Origin: KK5 sp034043675
GTDB taxonomy: Bacteria; Pseudomonadota; Gammaproteobacteria; Burkholderiales; Burkholderiaceae_C
Reading direction: 5' to 3'
Assembly: GCF_034043675.1 (NCBI RefSeq)
Contig: NZ_JAXCLA010000004.1
Location: forward strand, 372,001-436,000
DNA length: 64,000 bases
Part shown: in pieces, positions 18,378 through 26,248 of the stretch
How positions within the stretch are numbered: position 1 is the stretch's first letter
How the letters are laid out: the number at the start of each line of letters is the position of its first letter
The notes under the pieces: generated by a model
What the model saw: only the letters and a program-made list of their open reading frames with translations
Database searches by the model: none
What the model was told of the DNA's origin: nothing
Program-made: the position numbers and the translations under genes

Positions 18378-19484
18378 ATGTCCGAGCCGCAGTCCACCCT
18401 TTTCCCTGACGACCTCGCCGCCATGCGCCACGCGCTCGCGCTGGCGGAACAGGCCATCGGCTTGACCGATCCCAACCCGCGCGTCGGCTGCGTGATCGTG
18501 GCGCCCGATGGCCGCTTGCTCGGTGCCGGCCACACGCAGCCGGCTGGGCAGGCGCATGCAGAGGTGATGGCACTGCGCGATGCGGCGGCCCGCGGGACCG
18601 ACGTCCGTGGCGCCACCGCCTACGTGACGCTGGAGCCCTGCTCCCACCACGGCCGCACGCCACCTTGCTGCGACGCGTTGATTGCAGCGGGCCTGGGGCG
18701 CGTCGTCGCGGCCGTCGGCGATCCGAACCCGCAGGTGGCCGGCCAGGGCATGGCGCGCCTGGCTGCCGCCGGCATCGCGACCGAGATGGGCCTGCTGGCC
18801 GAGGAGTCGCGCGAGCTGAACATCGGCTTCTTCTCGCGGATGCAGCGCGCGCGGCCCTTCGTGCGGATGAAGGTTGCCGCCTCGCTGGATGGCCGCACGG
18901 CCCTGGACAACGGCGTCAGCCAATGGATCACCGGCCCGGCCGCGCGGGCCGATGGACACGCCTGGCGCAAACGCGCCGGCGCCGTGCTGACCGGCATCGG
19001 CACCGTGCGCGAGGACGACCCGCGGCTGGATGTGCGCCTGGTGGAGACCGCGCGGCAGCCGCTGCGCGTCGTCATCGATTCGCGACTGGAGATCGATGCC
19101 GCGGCCAAGATCCTCGCGCCGCCCGGCGAGGTGCTGCTCTACGCCGCCGTGGACCGCGCGGCGCGCCCCGATCTGCACAACGAGATCGTCACCCTGCCCA
19201 ACGCCAGCGGCAAGGTCGACCTGCTGCCGGTGCTGGAGGACCTGGGCCGGCGGGGCATCAACGAACTGCACGTCGAAGCCGGCCACAAGCTCAACGGTTC
19301 GCTGCTGCGCGAGGGCCTGGTCGACGAGTTGCTGGTCTACCTCGCGCCCAAGCTGATCGGCGATGGCCGCGGCATGGCGGCGCTCGGGCCGTTCACGACA
19401 CTGGCCGACGCGATCGACGACTGGCAATTCGTCGACTGCACGCCCGTCGGCACCGACTTGCGGCTGAGGGCTCGCAAGATCTAA
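18378..19484 (+). CDS. ribD: Bifunctional riboflavin deaminase/reductase RibD
   Basis: A 368-residue two-domain enzyme that deaminates, then reduces, the pyrimidine intermediate of riboflavin synthesis. The N-terminal deaminase has the zinc site AHAEVMAL and PCSHHGRTPPC. The C-terminal reductase begins about residue 150 (FVRMKVAASLDGRTA) and ends with the DELLVYLAPKLIG segment. ATG 18378 starts the family-typical N-terminus. It leads the rib cluster; ribBX follows after 32 nt, with no ribE between them. Confidence 0.95.
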   Translation: MSEPQSTLFPDDLAAMRHALALAEQAIGLTDPNPRVGCVIVAPDGRLLGAGHTQPAGQAHAEVMALRDAAARGTDVRGATAYVTLEPCSHHGRTPPCCDALIAAGLGRVVAAVGDPNPQVAGQGMARLAAAGIATEMGLLAEESRELNIGFFSRMQRARPFVRMKVAASLDGRTALDNGVSQWITGPAARADGHAWRKRAGAVLTGIGTVREDDPRLDVRLVETARQPLRVVIDSRLEIDAAAKILAPPGEVLLYAAVDRAARPDLHNEIVTLPNASGKVDLLPVLEDLGRRGINELHVEAGHKLNGSLLREGLVDELLVYLAPKLIGDGRGMAALGPFTTLADAIDDWQFVDCTPVGTDLRLRARKI

Positions 19485-19516
19485 GGGTTTGCGCGGGCCA
19501 CTTACAATCCCGCCCC

Positions 19517-20611
19517 ATGCCCATATCACCCGTTTCCGAGCTGGTCGCCGAACTGGCGGCCGGCCGCATGATCATTCTGGTCGACGAGGAAGACCGCGAG
19601 AACGAAGGTGACCTCGTCATCGCCGCCGATCACGTCACCCCCGAAGCGATCAACTTCATGGCCAAGTACGGCCGTGGCCTGATCTGCCTGACAATGACCA
19701 ACGAGCGCTGCGATCGCCTGCAGCTGCCGCCGATGGCCACCCGCAACGGCACCAAGCACGGCACGGCCTTCACCGTCTCGATCGAGGCCGCCACCGGCGT
19801 CAGCACCGGCATCTCCGCCGCCGACCGCGCCCGCACCGTGCAGGCTGCCGTGGCGCGCAACGCCGTCGCCGCAGACCTTGTCCAGCCCGGCCACATCTTC
19901 CCGCTGCGCGCGCAGGACGGCGGCGTGCTGATGCGCGCCGGCCATACCGAGGCCGGCTGCGACTTCGCCCGCATGGCCGGCCTGGAGCCTGCCGCGGTGA
20001 TCTGCGAGGTGATGAACGACGACGGCACGATGGCCCGCCTGCCGGACCTGGAGAAGTTCGCCGCGGAGCACGGCCTGAAGATCGGCACCATCGCCGACCT
20101 GATCGAGCACCGCAGCCGCAACGAATCGCTGATCCGCAAGGTCGCGCAGCGCAAGCTGCAGACGGCCCAGGGCGAGTTCGACTGCCAGGTCTTCCGCGAC
20201 CGCACCGGCGCCGTCCACCTGGCGCTGACGCACGGCGCCTGGACCACCGCCGACGACGTGCTGGTGCGCGTGCACGAGCCGCTGTCGATGCTGGATCTGC
20301 TGGAAGCCGGCCCCTGCTCGCACTCCTGGCCGCTGCCCGCCGCGCTGGCCGAGATCCGCAAGAGCAGCGCCGGCGTCGCCGTGCTGATGAACTGCGGCGA
20401 AGACGCCGACGGCATCGTCGGCCGCCTGCAGTCCACGCCGTCCGAGCCGCCCAAGGCCACGATGGACCTGCGCACCTACGGCGTCGGCGCGCAGATCCTG
20501 CGCGAGCTGGGCGTGCACCGGATGCGCCTGATGGGCAGCCCGCGCCGCATGCCCAGCATGACCGGCTACGGCCTCGAGGTCACCGGCTTCTTCTCCCCCA
20601 ACGAACAATAA
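19517..20611 (+). CDS. ribBA: RibBX-type 3,4-dihydroxy-2-butanone-4-phosphate synthase with degenerate RibA domain
   Basis: A 364-residue fusion. The N-terminal DHBP synthase domain is intact: ILVDEEDRENEGDLVIAADH, GRGLICL and the substrate/metal segment RAGHTEAGCDFARMAG. The C-terminal domain aligns with GTP cyclohydrolase II but lacks the zinc Cys cluster (the usual CDC motif) and the REGR loop; only fragments such as RVHE and DLRTYGVGAQIL remain. This is the RibBX arrangement described in Proteobacteria, so a separate ribA should exist elsewhere. ATG 19517; ribH follows after 19 nt. Confidence 0.93.
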   Translation: MPISPVSELVAELAAGRMIILVDEEDRENEGDLVIAADHVTPEAINFMAKYGRGLICLTMTNERCDRLQLPPMATRNGTKHGTAFTVSIEAATGVSTGISAADRARTVQAAVARNAVAADLVQPGHIFPLRAQDGGVLMRAGHTEAGCDFARMAGLEPAAVICEVMNDDGTMARLPDLEKFAAEHGLKIGTIADLIEHRSRNESLIRKVAQRKLQTAQGEFDCQVFRDRTGAVHLALTHGAWTTADDVLVRVHEPLSMLDLLEAGPCSHSWPLPAALAEIRKSSAGVAVLMNCGEDADGIVGRLQSTPSEPPKATMDLRTYGVGAQILRELGVHRMRLMGSPRRMPSMTGYGLEVTGFFSPNEQ

Positions 20612-20630
20612 CTAGAAGGATCGGCACACC

Positions 20631-21095
20631 ATGCAAGGTTCCGACAAAGGTCAGGCCGCGTCGCTGGACGGCAGCAGCCTCGCGATCGGCATCGTCCAGG
20701 CGCGTTTCAACGCAGAGATCACCGGCCGGCTGGCCGAGACCTGCATCGCCGAACTGAAGGCGCTCGGCGTGGCCGAGAACAACATCCGTCACGTCACCGT
20801 GCCGGGCGCGCTGGAAGTGGGCGTCGCGCTCGACGTGATGGCCACCAGCGACCAGTACGACGCGCTGATCGCCCTGGGCTGCATCATCCGCGGCGAGACC
20901 TACCACTTCGAGCTGGTGTCCAACGAGAGCGGCGCTGCGGTCACCCGGGTGTCGCTGGACAACCAGTTGCCGATCGCCAACGCGATCCTGACGGTGGAGA
21001 ACGAAGAGCAGGCGCGCGTCCGCGCCGAGGTCAACGGCCGCGAGGCCGCCCGCGTGGCCGTCGAGATGGCCAACCTGATGGAAGCATTGCAGTGA
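20631..21095 (+). CDS. ribH: 6,7-dimethyl-8-ribityllumazine synthase RibH
   Basis: A 154-residue lumazine synthase that condenses the RibD-derived aminopyrimidine with the DHBP made by RibBX. Typical segments are IGIVQARFNAEITGRL, VTVPGALEVGVALD and ALGCIIRGETYHFELV. The stop overlaps the nusB GTG (GTGA), coupling the two genes as in many proteobacteria. A clear AGAAGGA ribosome-binding site precedes ATG 20631. Confidence 0.96.
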   Translation: MQGSDKGQAASLDGSSLAIGIVQARFNAEITGRLAETCIAELKALGVAENNIRHVTVPGALEVGVALDVMATSDQYDALIALGCIIRGETYHFELVSNESGAAVTRVSLDNQLPIANAILTVENEEQARVRAEVNGREAARVAVEMANLMEALQ

Positions 21096-21589
21096 GCGAG
21101 AACACCCAGAAGCCGGCCGCCAAAACCGGCGCGAAACCCGCTGCAAAACGGGCCCCGGCCAAGTCCGCCCGCCGCCGCTCGCGCGAGGCCGCATTGCAGG
21201 GCCTCTACCAGTGGCTGCTGACCGGCGACGAAGTCGGCGCGATCGACGCCCACACGCGCGAACAGGAAGGCTTCGGCAAGATCGACAAGGCGCACTACGA
21301 CGCGCTGCTGAACGGCTGCATCACCGAAGCCGCTGACCTCGACGCCGTGCTGGCCCGCCACGTCGACCGCAAGACCACCGAGCTGAGCCCGATCGAGCAC
21401 GGCGTGCTGATGATCGGCGCCTACGAGCTGAAGCACTGCGTCGACATCCCCTACCGCGTCGCGATCAACGAGGCGGTGGAACTCGCCAAGTCCTTCGGCG
21501 GCACCGACGGCCACAAGTACGTCAACGGCGTGCTGGACCGCGCCGCCGCCGACCTGCGCCCGCAGGAAGTCGCAGCGAATAAACGCTGA
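21092..21589 (+). CDS. nusB: Transcription antitermination factor NusB
   Basis: A 165-residue all-helical NusB that binds boxA RNA with NusE (S10) in rRNA antitermination. The core begins RRRSREAALQGLYQWLL and includes TELSPIEHGVLMIGAYEL and VELAKSFGGTDGHKYVNGVLD. A Lys/Ala-rich N-terminal extension of about 25 residues precedes the fold. It starts at GTG 21092 inside the ribH stop. Confidence 0.95.
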   Translation: MSENTQKPAAKTGAKPAAKRAPAKSARRRSREAALQGLYQWLLTGDEVGAIDAHTREQEGFGKIDKAHYDALLNGCITEAADLDAVLARHVDRKTTELSPIEHGVLMIGAYELKHCVDIPYRVAINEAVELAKSFGGTDGHKYVNGVLDRAAADLRPQEVAANKR

Positions 21590-21613
21590 TCACGCAACGC
21601 CCACGCAGACCGG

Positions 21614-22801
21614 ATGAAGCTGGCCGACCGGCTCGACCACATCGAGCCCTTCTACGTGATGGAGTGCGCCAAGGCCGCGGCGGAGATCGCGCGCGGTCCC
21701 TTGTGCGACCCGGCCCTGGGTGGCCGGCCGATGATCTACCTGAACATCGGTGAACCGGACTTCGGTGCGCCCGAGGGCGTTCAGCAGGCTGCCGCCGCCT
21801 GCATCGAGAGCGGCCGCACGCAGTACACGCCCGCCACCGGCCTGCCGGCGCTGCGCGACAAGCTCTCGGCCTGGTACCGCGAGCACTTTGGCCTCGACAT
21901 CGCACCCGAGCGCATCGTCATCACGGCCGGTGCCTCGGCGGGGCTGCAACTGGCCTGCCTGGCCTTGTTCCAGCGCGGCGACCAGGTGCTGATGCCAGAC
22001 CCCTGCTATCCGTGCAACCGGCATTTCGTCGCCGCTGCGGATGCCGAGGCCGTGCTGCTGCAGGCCGGCGCGGCGCAGCGTTTCCAGCCCAGCGCCGCGC
22101 AGGTGCGCGATGCGTGGACCGAATCGACCCGCGGCGTGCTGCTGGCCTCGCCCAGCAACCCGACCGGCACCTCGATCGAGCCCGACGAGATGCGTGCGAT
22201 CGTCGAGGCGGTGCGCGAGCGCGGCGGCGTGACGATCGTCGACGAGATCTACCTGGGCCTCAGCTACGACGAGCGCTTCAGCCACAGCGCGCTGGCCTTC
22301 GGCGACGACGTGATCTCCGTCAACAGCTTCAGCAAGTACTTCGGCATGACCGGCTGGCGCCTGGGCTGGCTGGTGCTGCCGCCCGCGCTGGTGGCGCCGG
22401 TGGAGAAGCTGGCGCAGAACCTCTTCATCTGCGCGTCGAGCATCGCTCAGCACGCAGCACTGGCCTGCTTCGAACCGACGGCGATCGCCGAGTACGAGCG
22501 CCGCCACGAGGCCTTCCGTGCCCGCAGGGACTACGTGGTGCCGGCCCTTCAGGCCCTGGGCCTGAAGGTTCCCGTGATGCCCGACGGCGCGTTCTACGCC
22601 TGGATCGACTGCTCCGCCTTCACCGACAGCTCCTGGGACTTCGCCTTCGAGCTGATGGAGAGCGCGCAGATCGCGCTGACGCCGGGCCGCGACTTCGGCC
22701 GCGCGGGTTCCGAGCGCTGGCTGCGCCTGTCTTTCGCCAGCAGCATGGAGCACCTGCAGGAAGCCATCGCCCGGCTGGCCGGAGTCCTGCAGCGGCGATG
22801 A
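21614..22801 (+). CDS. PLP-dependent class I/II aminotransferase
   Basis: A 395-residue fold-type I aminotransferase. Visible features are the cofactor/substrate segment YLNIGEPDFGAP, NPTGT, the Asp-containing VDEIYLGLSYDE, and the Schiff-base lysine in SFSKYFGMTGWRLGW. Close relatives are annotated as alanine or aspartate-type aminotransferases; the substrate cannot be decided from sequence alone. The stop overlaps the ybgC start (ATGA), so it is co-transcribed with the tol genes. Confidence 0.9.
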   Translation: MKLADRLDHIEPFYVMECAKAAAEIARGPLCDPALGGRPMIYLNIGEPDFGAPEGVQQAAAACIESGRTQYTPATGLPALRDKLSAWYREHFGLDIAPERIVITAGASAGLQLACLALFQRGDQVLMPDPCYPCNRHFVAAADAEAVLLQAGAAQRFQPSAAQVRDAWTESTRGVLLASPSNPTGTSIEPDEMRAIVEAVRERGGVTIVDEIYLGLSYDERFSHSALAFGDDVISVNSFSKYFGMTGWRLGWLVLPPALVAPVEKLAQNLFICASSIAQHAALACFEPTAIAEYERRHEAFRARRDYVVPALQALGLKVPVMPDGAFYAWIDCSAFTDSSWDFAFELMESAQIALTPGRDFGRAGSERWLRLSFASSMEHLQEAIARLAGVLQRR

Positions 22802-23208
22802 GCGCTTTCATCCACCCGATCCGCGTCTATTGGGAAGACACCGATGCCGGCGGCATCGTCTTCTATGCGAACTACCTGAAGTTCTTCGAGCGCGCGCGCA
22901 CCGAATGGCTGCGCGGCCTGATCGATCTCGGCCAGGAGCGCATGAAGCAGGAACTCGGCGCGATGTTCGTCGTCAGCGAGACCAGCATCCGCTACCTGAG
23001 CCCGGCCCGGCTTGACGATCTTTTACAGGTCAGCGTCGAGGTCCGCGAAGCGGGCCGTGCGAGCATGACCCTTTTCCAGCAGGCCAGCCTCGACGGCACC
23101 CTTCTTGCCGAAGGCACGATCCGCATCGGCTGCGTTTCCCCTGCTAACCTGAAACCCGTGCGCATCCCCGCGCCCATCCTCGACGCTCTGAAGAAGAAGA
23201 GTCCATGA
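22798..23208 (+). CDS. ybgC: Tol-Pal-associated acyl-CoA thioesterase YbgC
   Basis: A 136-residue hotdog-fold thioesterase. The signature YWEDTDAGGIVFYANYLKFFERARTEW carries the catalytic Asp/Tyr region of the 4-hydroxybenzoyl-CoA thioesterase family. It commonly precedes tolQ, and here its stop overlaps the tolQ ATG. Start ATG 22798 lies in the aminotransferase stop. Confidence 0.94.
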   Translation: MSAFIHPIRVYWEDTDAGGIVFYANYLKFFERARTEWLRGLIDLGQERMKQELGAMFVVSETSIRYLSPARLDDLLQVSVEVREAGRASMTLFQQASLDGTLLAEGTIRIGCVSPANLKPVRIPAPILDALKKKSP

Positions 23209-23900
23209 ACCAAGACCTTTCCATCGTCGCGCTGATCGCGCATGCCAGCTTCACCGTGCAGCTGGTGATCGGCATGCTGCTGCTGGTCTCGCTGGCCAGC
23301 TGGAGCGTGATCTTCGGCAAGCTGATCTCGCTGTCGAAGATCAGCAACAGCAACGCCGCCTTCGAGCAGGAGTTCTGGTCCGGCAAGAACCTCAACGAGC
23401 TGTACAACGGCGTCGCCGGCAAGAACAACGGCTCGCCGCTGGAGCGCATCTTCGCCTCGGGCATGCGCGAATTCCTGAAGCTGCGCGAGCGCCGCGTGTC
23501 CGACGCCACCGCCCTGCTCGATGCATCGCGCCGCGCGATGCGCGCCAGCTTCCAGCGCGAACTGGATGCGATGGAGAGCAACCTCTCCTTCCTCGCCTCG
23601 GTGGGCTCGGTGAGCCCGTACGTGGGCCTGTTCGGCACCATCTGGGGCATCATGCACGCCTTCGTCGGCCTGTCCAACCTCACGCAGGTGACGCTCGCCA
23701 CCGTGGCGCCGGGCATCGCGGAAGCGCTGGTGGCCACCGCGATCGGCCTGTTCGCCGCGATCCCCGCGGTGCTCGCCTACAACCGCTTCGCCCGCCAGAT
23801 CGACCGCAGCGCAATCACGCTGGAGACCTTCATCGAGGAGTTCTCCAACATCCTGCAGCGCAACGCCGGCACCCCGGCACCCGCTGGCGCGAACCACTAA
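23205..23900 (+). CDS. tolQ: Tol-Pal system proton channel TolQ
   Basis: A 231-residue inner-membrane protein of the MotA/TolQ/ExbB family with a first membrane helix near residues 15-38 and two more in the C-terminal half (FLASVGSVSPYVGLFGTIWG and VATAIGLFAAIPAVLAYN). With TolR it uses the proton gradient to energise TolA during outer-membrane invagination at division. ATG 23205 overlaps the ybgC stop. A repeat-derived leader ORF separates it from tolR. Confidence 0.96.
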   Translation: MNQDLSIVALIAHASFTVQLVIGMLLLVSLASWSVIFGKLISLSKISNSNAAFEQEFWSGKNLNELYNGVAGKNNGSPLERIFASGMREFLKLRERRVSDATALLDASRRAMRASFQRELDAMESNLSFLASVGSVSPYVGLFGTIWGIMHAFVGLSNLTQVTLATVAPGIAEALVATAIGLFAAIPAVLAYNRFARQIDRSAITLETFIEEFSNILQRNAGTPAPAGANH

Positions 23901-23902
23901 AA

Positions 23903-23985
23903 CATGAAGCCCCCACGCTCACTTCGTTCACTGCCCCCCGAGGGGGCGCAGGCCTCCCTTGGGGCGGCCCTGCGGGAGTCCTGAC
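23903..23985 (+). repeat. GC-rich dispersed intergenic repeat between tolQ and tolR
   Basis: The gap begins ATGAAGCCCCCACGCTCACT and continues with a C-run/G-run dyad (CCCCCCGAGGGGG, about 23934-23946) and further G/C blocks ending CCCTGCGGGAGTCC. I recall near-identical elements scattered between genes in Comamonadaceae and relatives, but only this copy is visible here. It can fold into several short hairpins. Its insertion kept the tolQ-tolR distance short and created a small reading frame. Confidence 0.6.
23904..23984 (+). CDS. Possible 26-residue leader peptide made from the repeat
   Basis: A small frame starts at ATG 23904, three nt after the tolQ stop, and ends with TGA one base before the tolR ATG (TGACATG). 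Its product begins MKPPRSLRSLPPEGAQASLG. It spans exactly the repeat, has no strong ribosome-binding site, and resembles no known functional peptide. It may simply keep ribosomes moving from tolQ to tolR, or be chance. Translation is not shown. Confidence 0.3.
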   Translation: MKPPRSLRSLPPEGAQASLGAALRES

Positions 23986-24425
<440 letters not shown>

Positions 24426-24429
<4 letters not shown>

Positions 24430-25340
24430 CCGCCGCCGCATTCCAACGCCGCGGGCGCGATCCGTTCCGCCCGCCCGAGGCCCCGGGCCTGGGCCGCGGC
24501 ATGGTCTTCGCGCTGGTCGCGCACGTGCTGCTGGTGGTCGCGATCAGCGCCAACATCCAGTGGCGCACGAAGACGCTGCCGACCGCCGAGGCCGAGCTGT
24601 GGTCCGCCGTGCCGCAGGCCGCCGCGCCGAAGGAGGTGCTGCCGCCGCCCGAGCCGGAACCGGAGGTCAAGCCCACCCCGAAACCGCCCGAGCCGCAGCC
24701 GCCCAGCGCCGAAGAGATCAAGGCCCAGCGCGACGCCGATATCGCCATCGCCAAGCAGAAGAAGCAACGCGAGGACGACGAGGCGAAGAAGCGCCTGGCC
24801 GAGCAGGAAGAACTGAAGAAGCAGAAGGCGCTGAAGGACAAGGCCGAGAAAGACAAGGCGGACAAGGAACGCCTGGAGAAGGACAAGGCCGACAAGCTCA
24901 AGGCCCAGCAGCAGCAAGCGCAGCAGGACAAGGCCAAGGACGCCAAAGCCCAGAAGGACGCAGACGCCAAGCGCGAGGCGCAGCGCCAGGACAATCTGAA
25001 GCGGATCATGGGCATGGCCGGCGCCAGCGGCGGCGAGAACGCTCGCGGCACCGCGCAGAAGAGCTCAGGCCCATCGGCAACCTACGGCGGTCGCGTCGTC
25101 GCCCGCGTGAAGCCCAACATCGTCTACGGCGACGTCCCGGCCGGCAACCCGGCCGCCGAGGTCGAGGTGCGCGTGGCGCCGGACGGCACGATCATCGGCC
25201 GCAAGATCATCAAGGCCAGCGGCCTGCCCGACTGGGACAGCGCCGTGCTGCGCGCGATCGACAAGACCGAAACCCTGCCGCGCGACACGGACGGCACGGT
25301 GCCCTCGGTGCTCGTGATCAGCTTCAGGCCGCGCGATTGA
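24426..25340 (+). CDS. tolA: Cell envelope integrity protein TolA
   Basis: A 304-residue protein with an N-terminal membrane anchor (GMVFALVAHVLLVVAI), a Pro-rich stretch, a long charged Lys/Glu/Ala coiled coil (about residues 95-195) and a C-terminal TonB-like globular domain (GRVVARVKPNIVYG to the end). TolA spans the periplasm to bind Pal and TolB. GTG 24426 overlaps the tolR stop. tolB and pal, which usually follow, are absent; a convergent gene starts 1 nt after its stop. Confidence 0.93.
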
Positions 25341-25341
25341 G

Positions 25342-26214
25342 TCAGAACGACGCGATCAGGCCGACGACCGGGCCCTGCGTCGTGCTCTGGGCCCTCACGC
25401 TCTGCGAGGAAATCAGCGTCGGCGGCGTGGTGGTCGACAAGGTCTGCAACTCGATCGAGTTGATATCCACCACCTGGATCCGGTAACCGAACTGCATGGA
25501 CAAGCCGCTGAGGCCGAGCATCTTCTGCTCGCCGTCGAGCTTGTAGGCCAGGCCGAGCTCTGCGACGCGATAGCTGCCGTGGTACTTGCTCTTCGAGCTT
25601 CCCAGGTCGGCCGTTTCCCTCAGCGGGCCGTAGGCCAGGTTGCCGTAGAGCGCCAGCGGCCCCTGCAACTGCGATGAAGCGCTCAGGCCGATCAGCAGGC
25701 CGTCAAGCTTGTACGAGCCCTTCAGGCCCGTCAGCGCCGTTGCCTCCGCGGTGGCGCCCTGGTCGATCGTGCCGTGCTTGTAGACCAGCGAAGCCGCGAA
25801 ATTCGGCGACAGCGCGTAAGCGAAGTTGACGTCCAGTTCCTTTCGGTGGATCTTGTCGCCGACCGCCAGTCCTTGGCTCGAGTAGCCGGTGCTCGGCGCG
25901 AAGGTCGTCGCCAGCGTGAACGCGCCATAGCGCAGGCCGAACACGGTCAGCGGCATCACTGTCGTACCCGACACCGGCGTGGCCAGCGAAGACTGGACGA
26001 CCGGCACCGGATTGGCCGGGTTCGGTATCACGATCTTGGCATCGGCCATCGATTCCTGCCAAGTCGAGACCCACAGCCGCTCGCCGATGAAGAAGTTCAC
26101 GGTCGGCTTCGCGTCCTCGGCCGGCGCGTCTTGCGCCATGGCGGCCCCGCAGGAGGCCAGCGAACATGCCGCCAGCAGGATTTTCGACGCACACAGTTGT
26201 CCCTGTCCCATCAT
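25342..26214 (-). CDS. Outer-membrane beta-barrel protein of unknown function
   Basis: A 290-residue protein with a signal peptide ending near GAAMAQ. The mature chain is rich in alternating aromatic/hydrophobic strands (FGLRYGAFTLATTFAP, YRVAELGLAYKLDG) and ends with Phe (VGLIASF), a beta-barrel assembly signal. I recognise no family. It starts 34 nt downstream of the caspase-like gene on the same strand, so the two are probably an operon. It is convergent with tolA, with one base between the stops. Confidence 0.75.
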   Translation of the reverse strand: MMGQGQLCASKILLAACSLASCGAAMAQDAPAEDAKPTVNFFIGERLWVSTWQESMADAKIVIPNPANPVPVVQSSLATPVSGTTVMPLTVFGLRYGAFTLATTFAPSTGYSSQGLAVGDKIHRKELDVNFAYALSPNFAASLVYKHGTIDQGATAEATALTGLKGSYKLDGLLIGLSASSQLQGPLALYGNLAYGPLRETADLGSSKSKYHGSYRVAELGLAYKLDGEQKMLGLSGLSMQFGYRIQVVDINSIELQTLSTTTPPTLISSQSVRAQSTTQGPVVGLIASF

Positions 26215-26248
26215 CCCTCCCTCGTTCCCCGTTGCTGAAATGGTCCTG

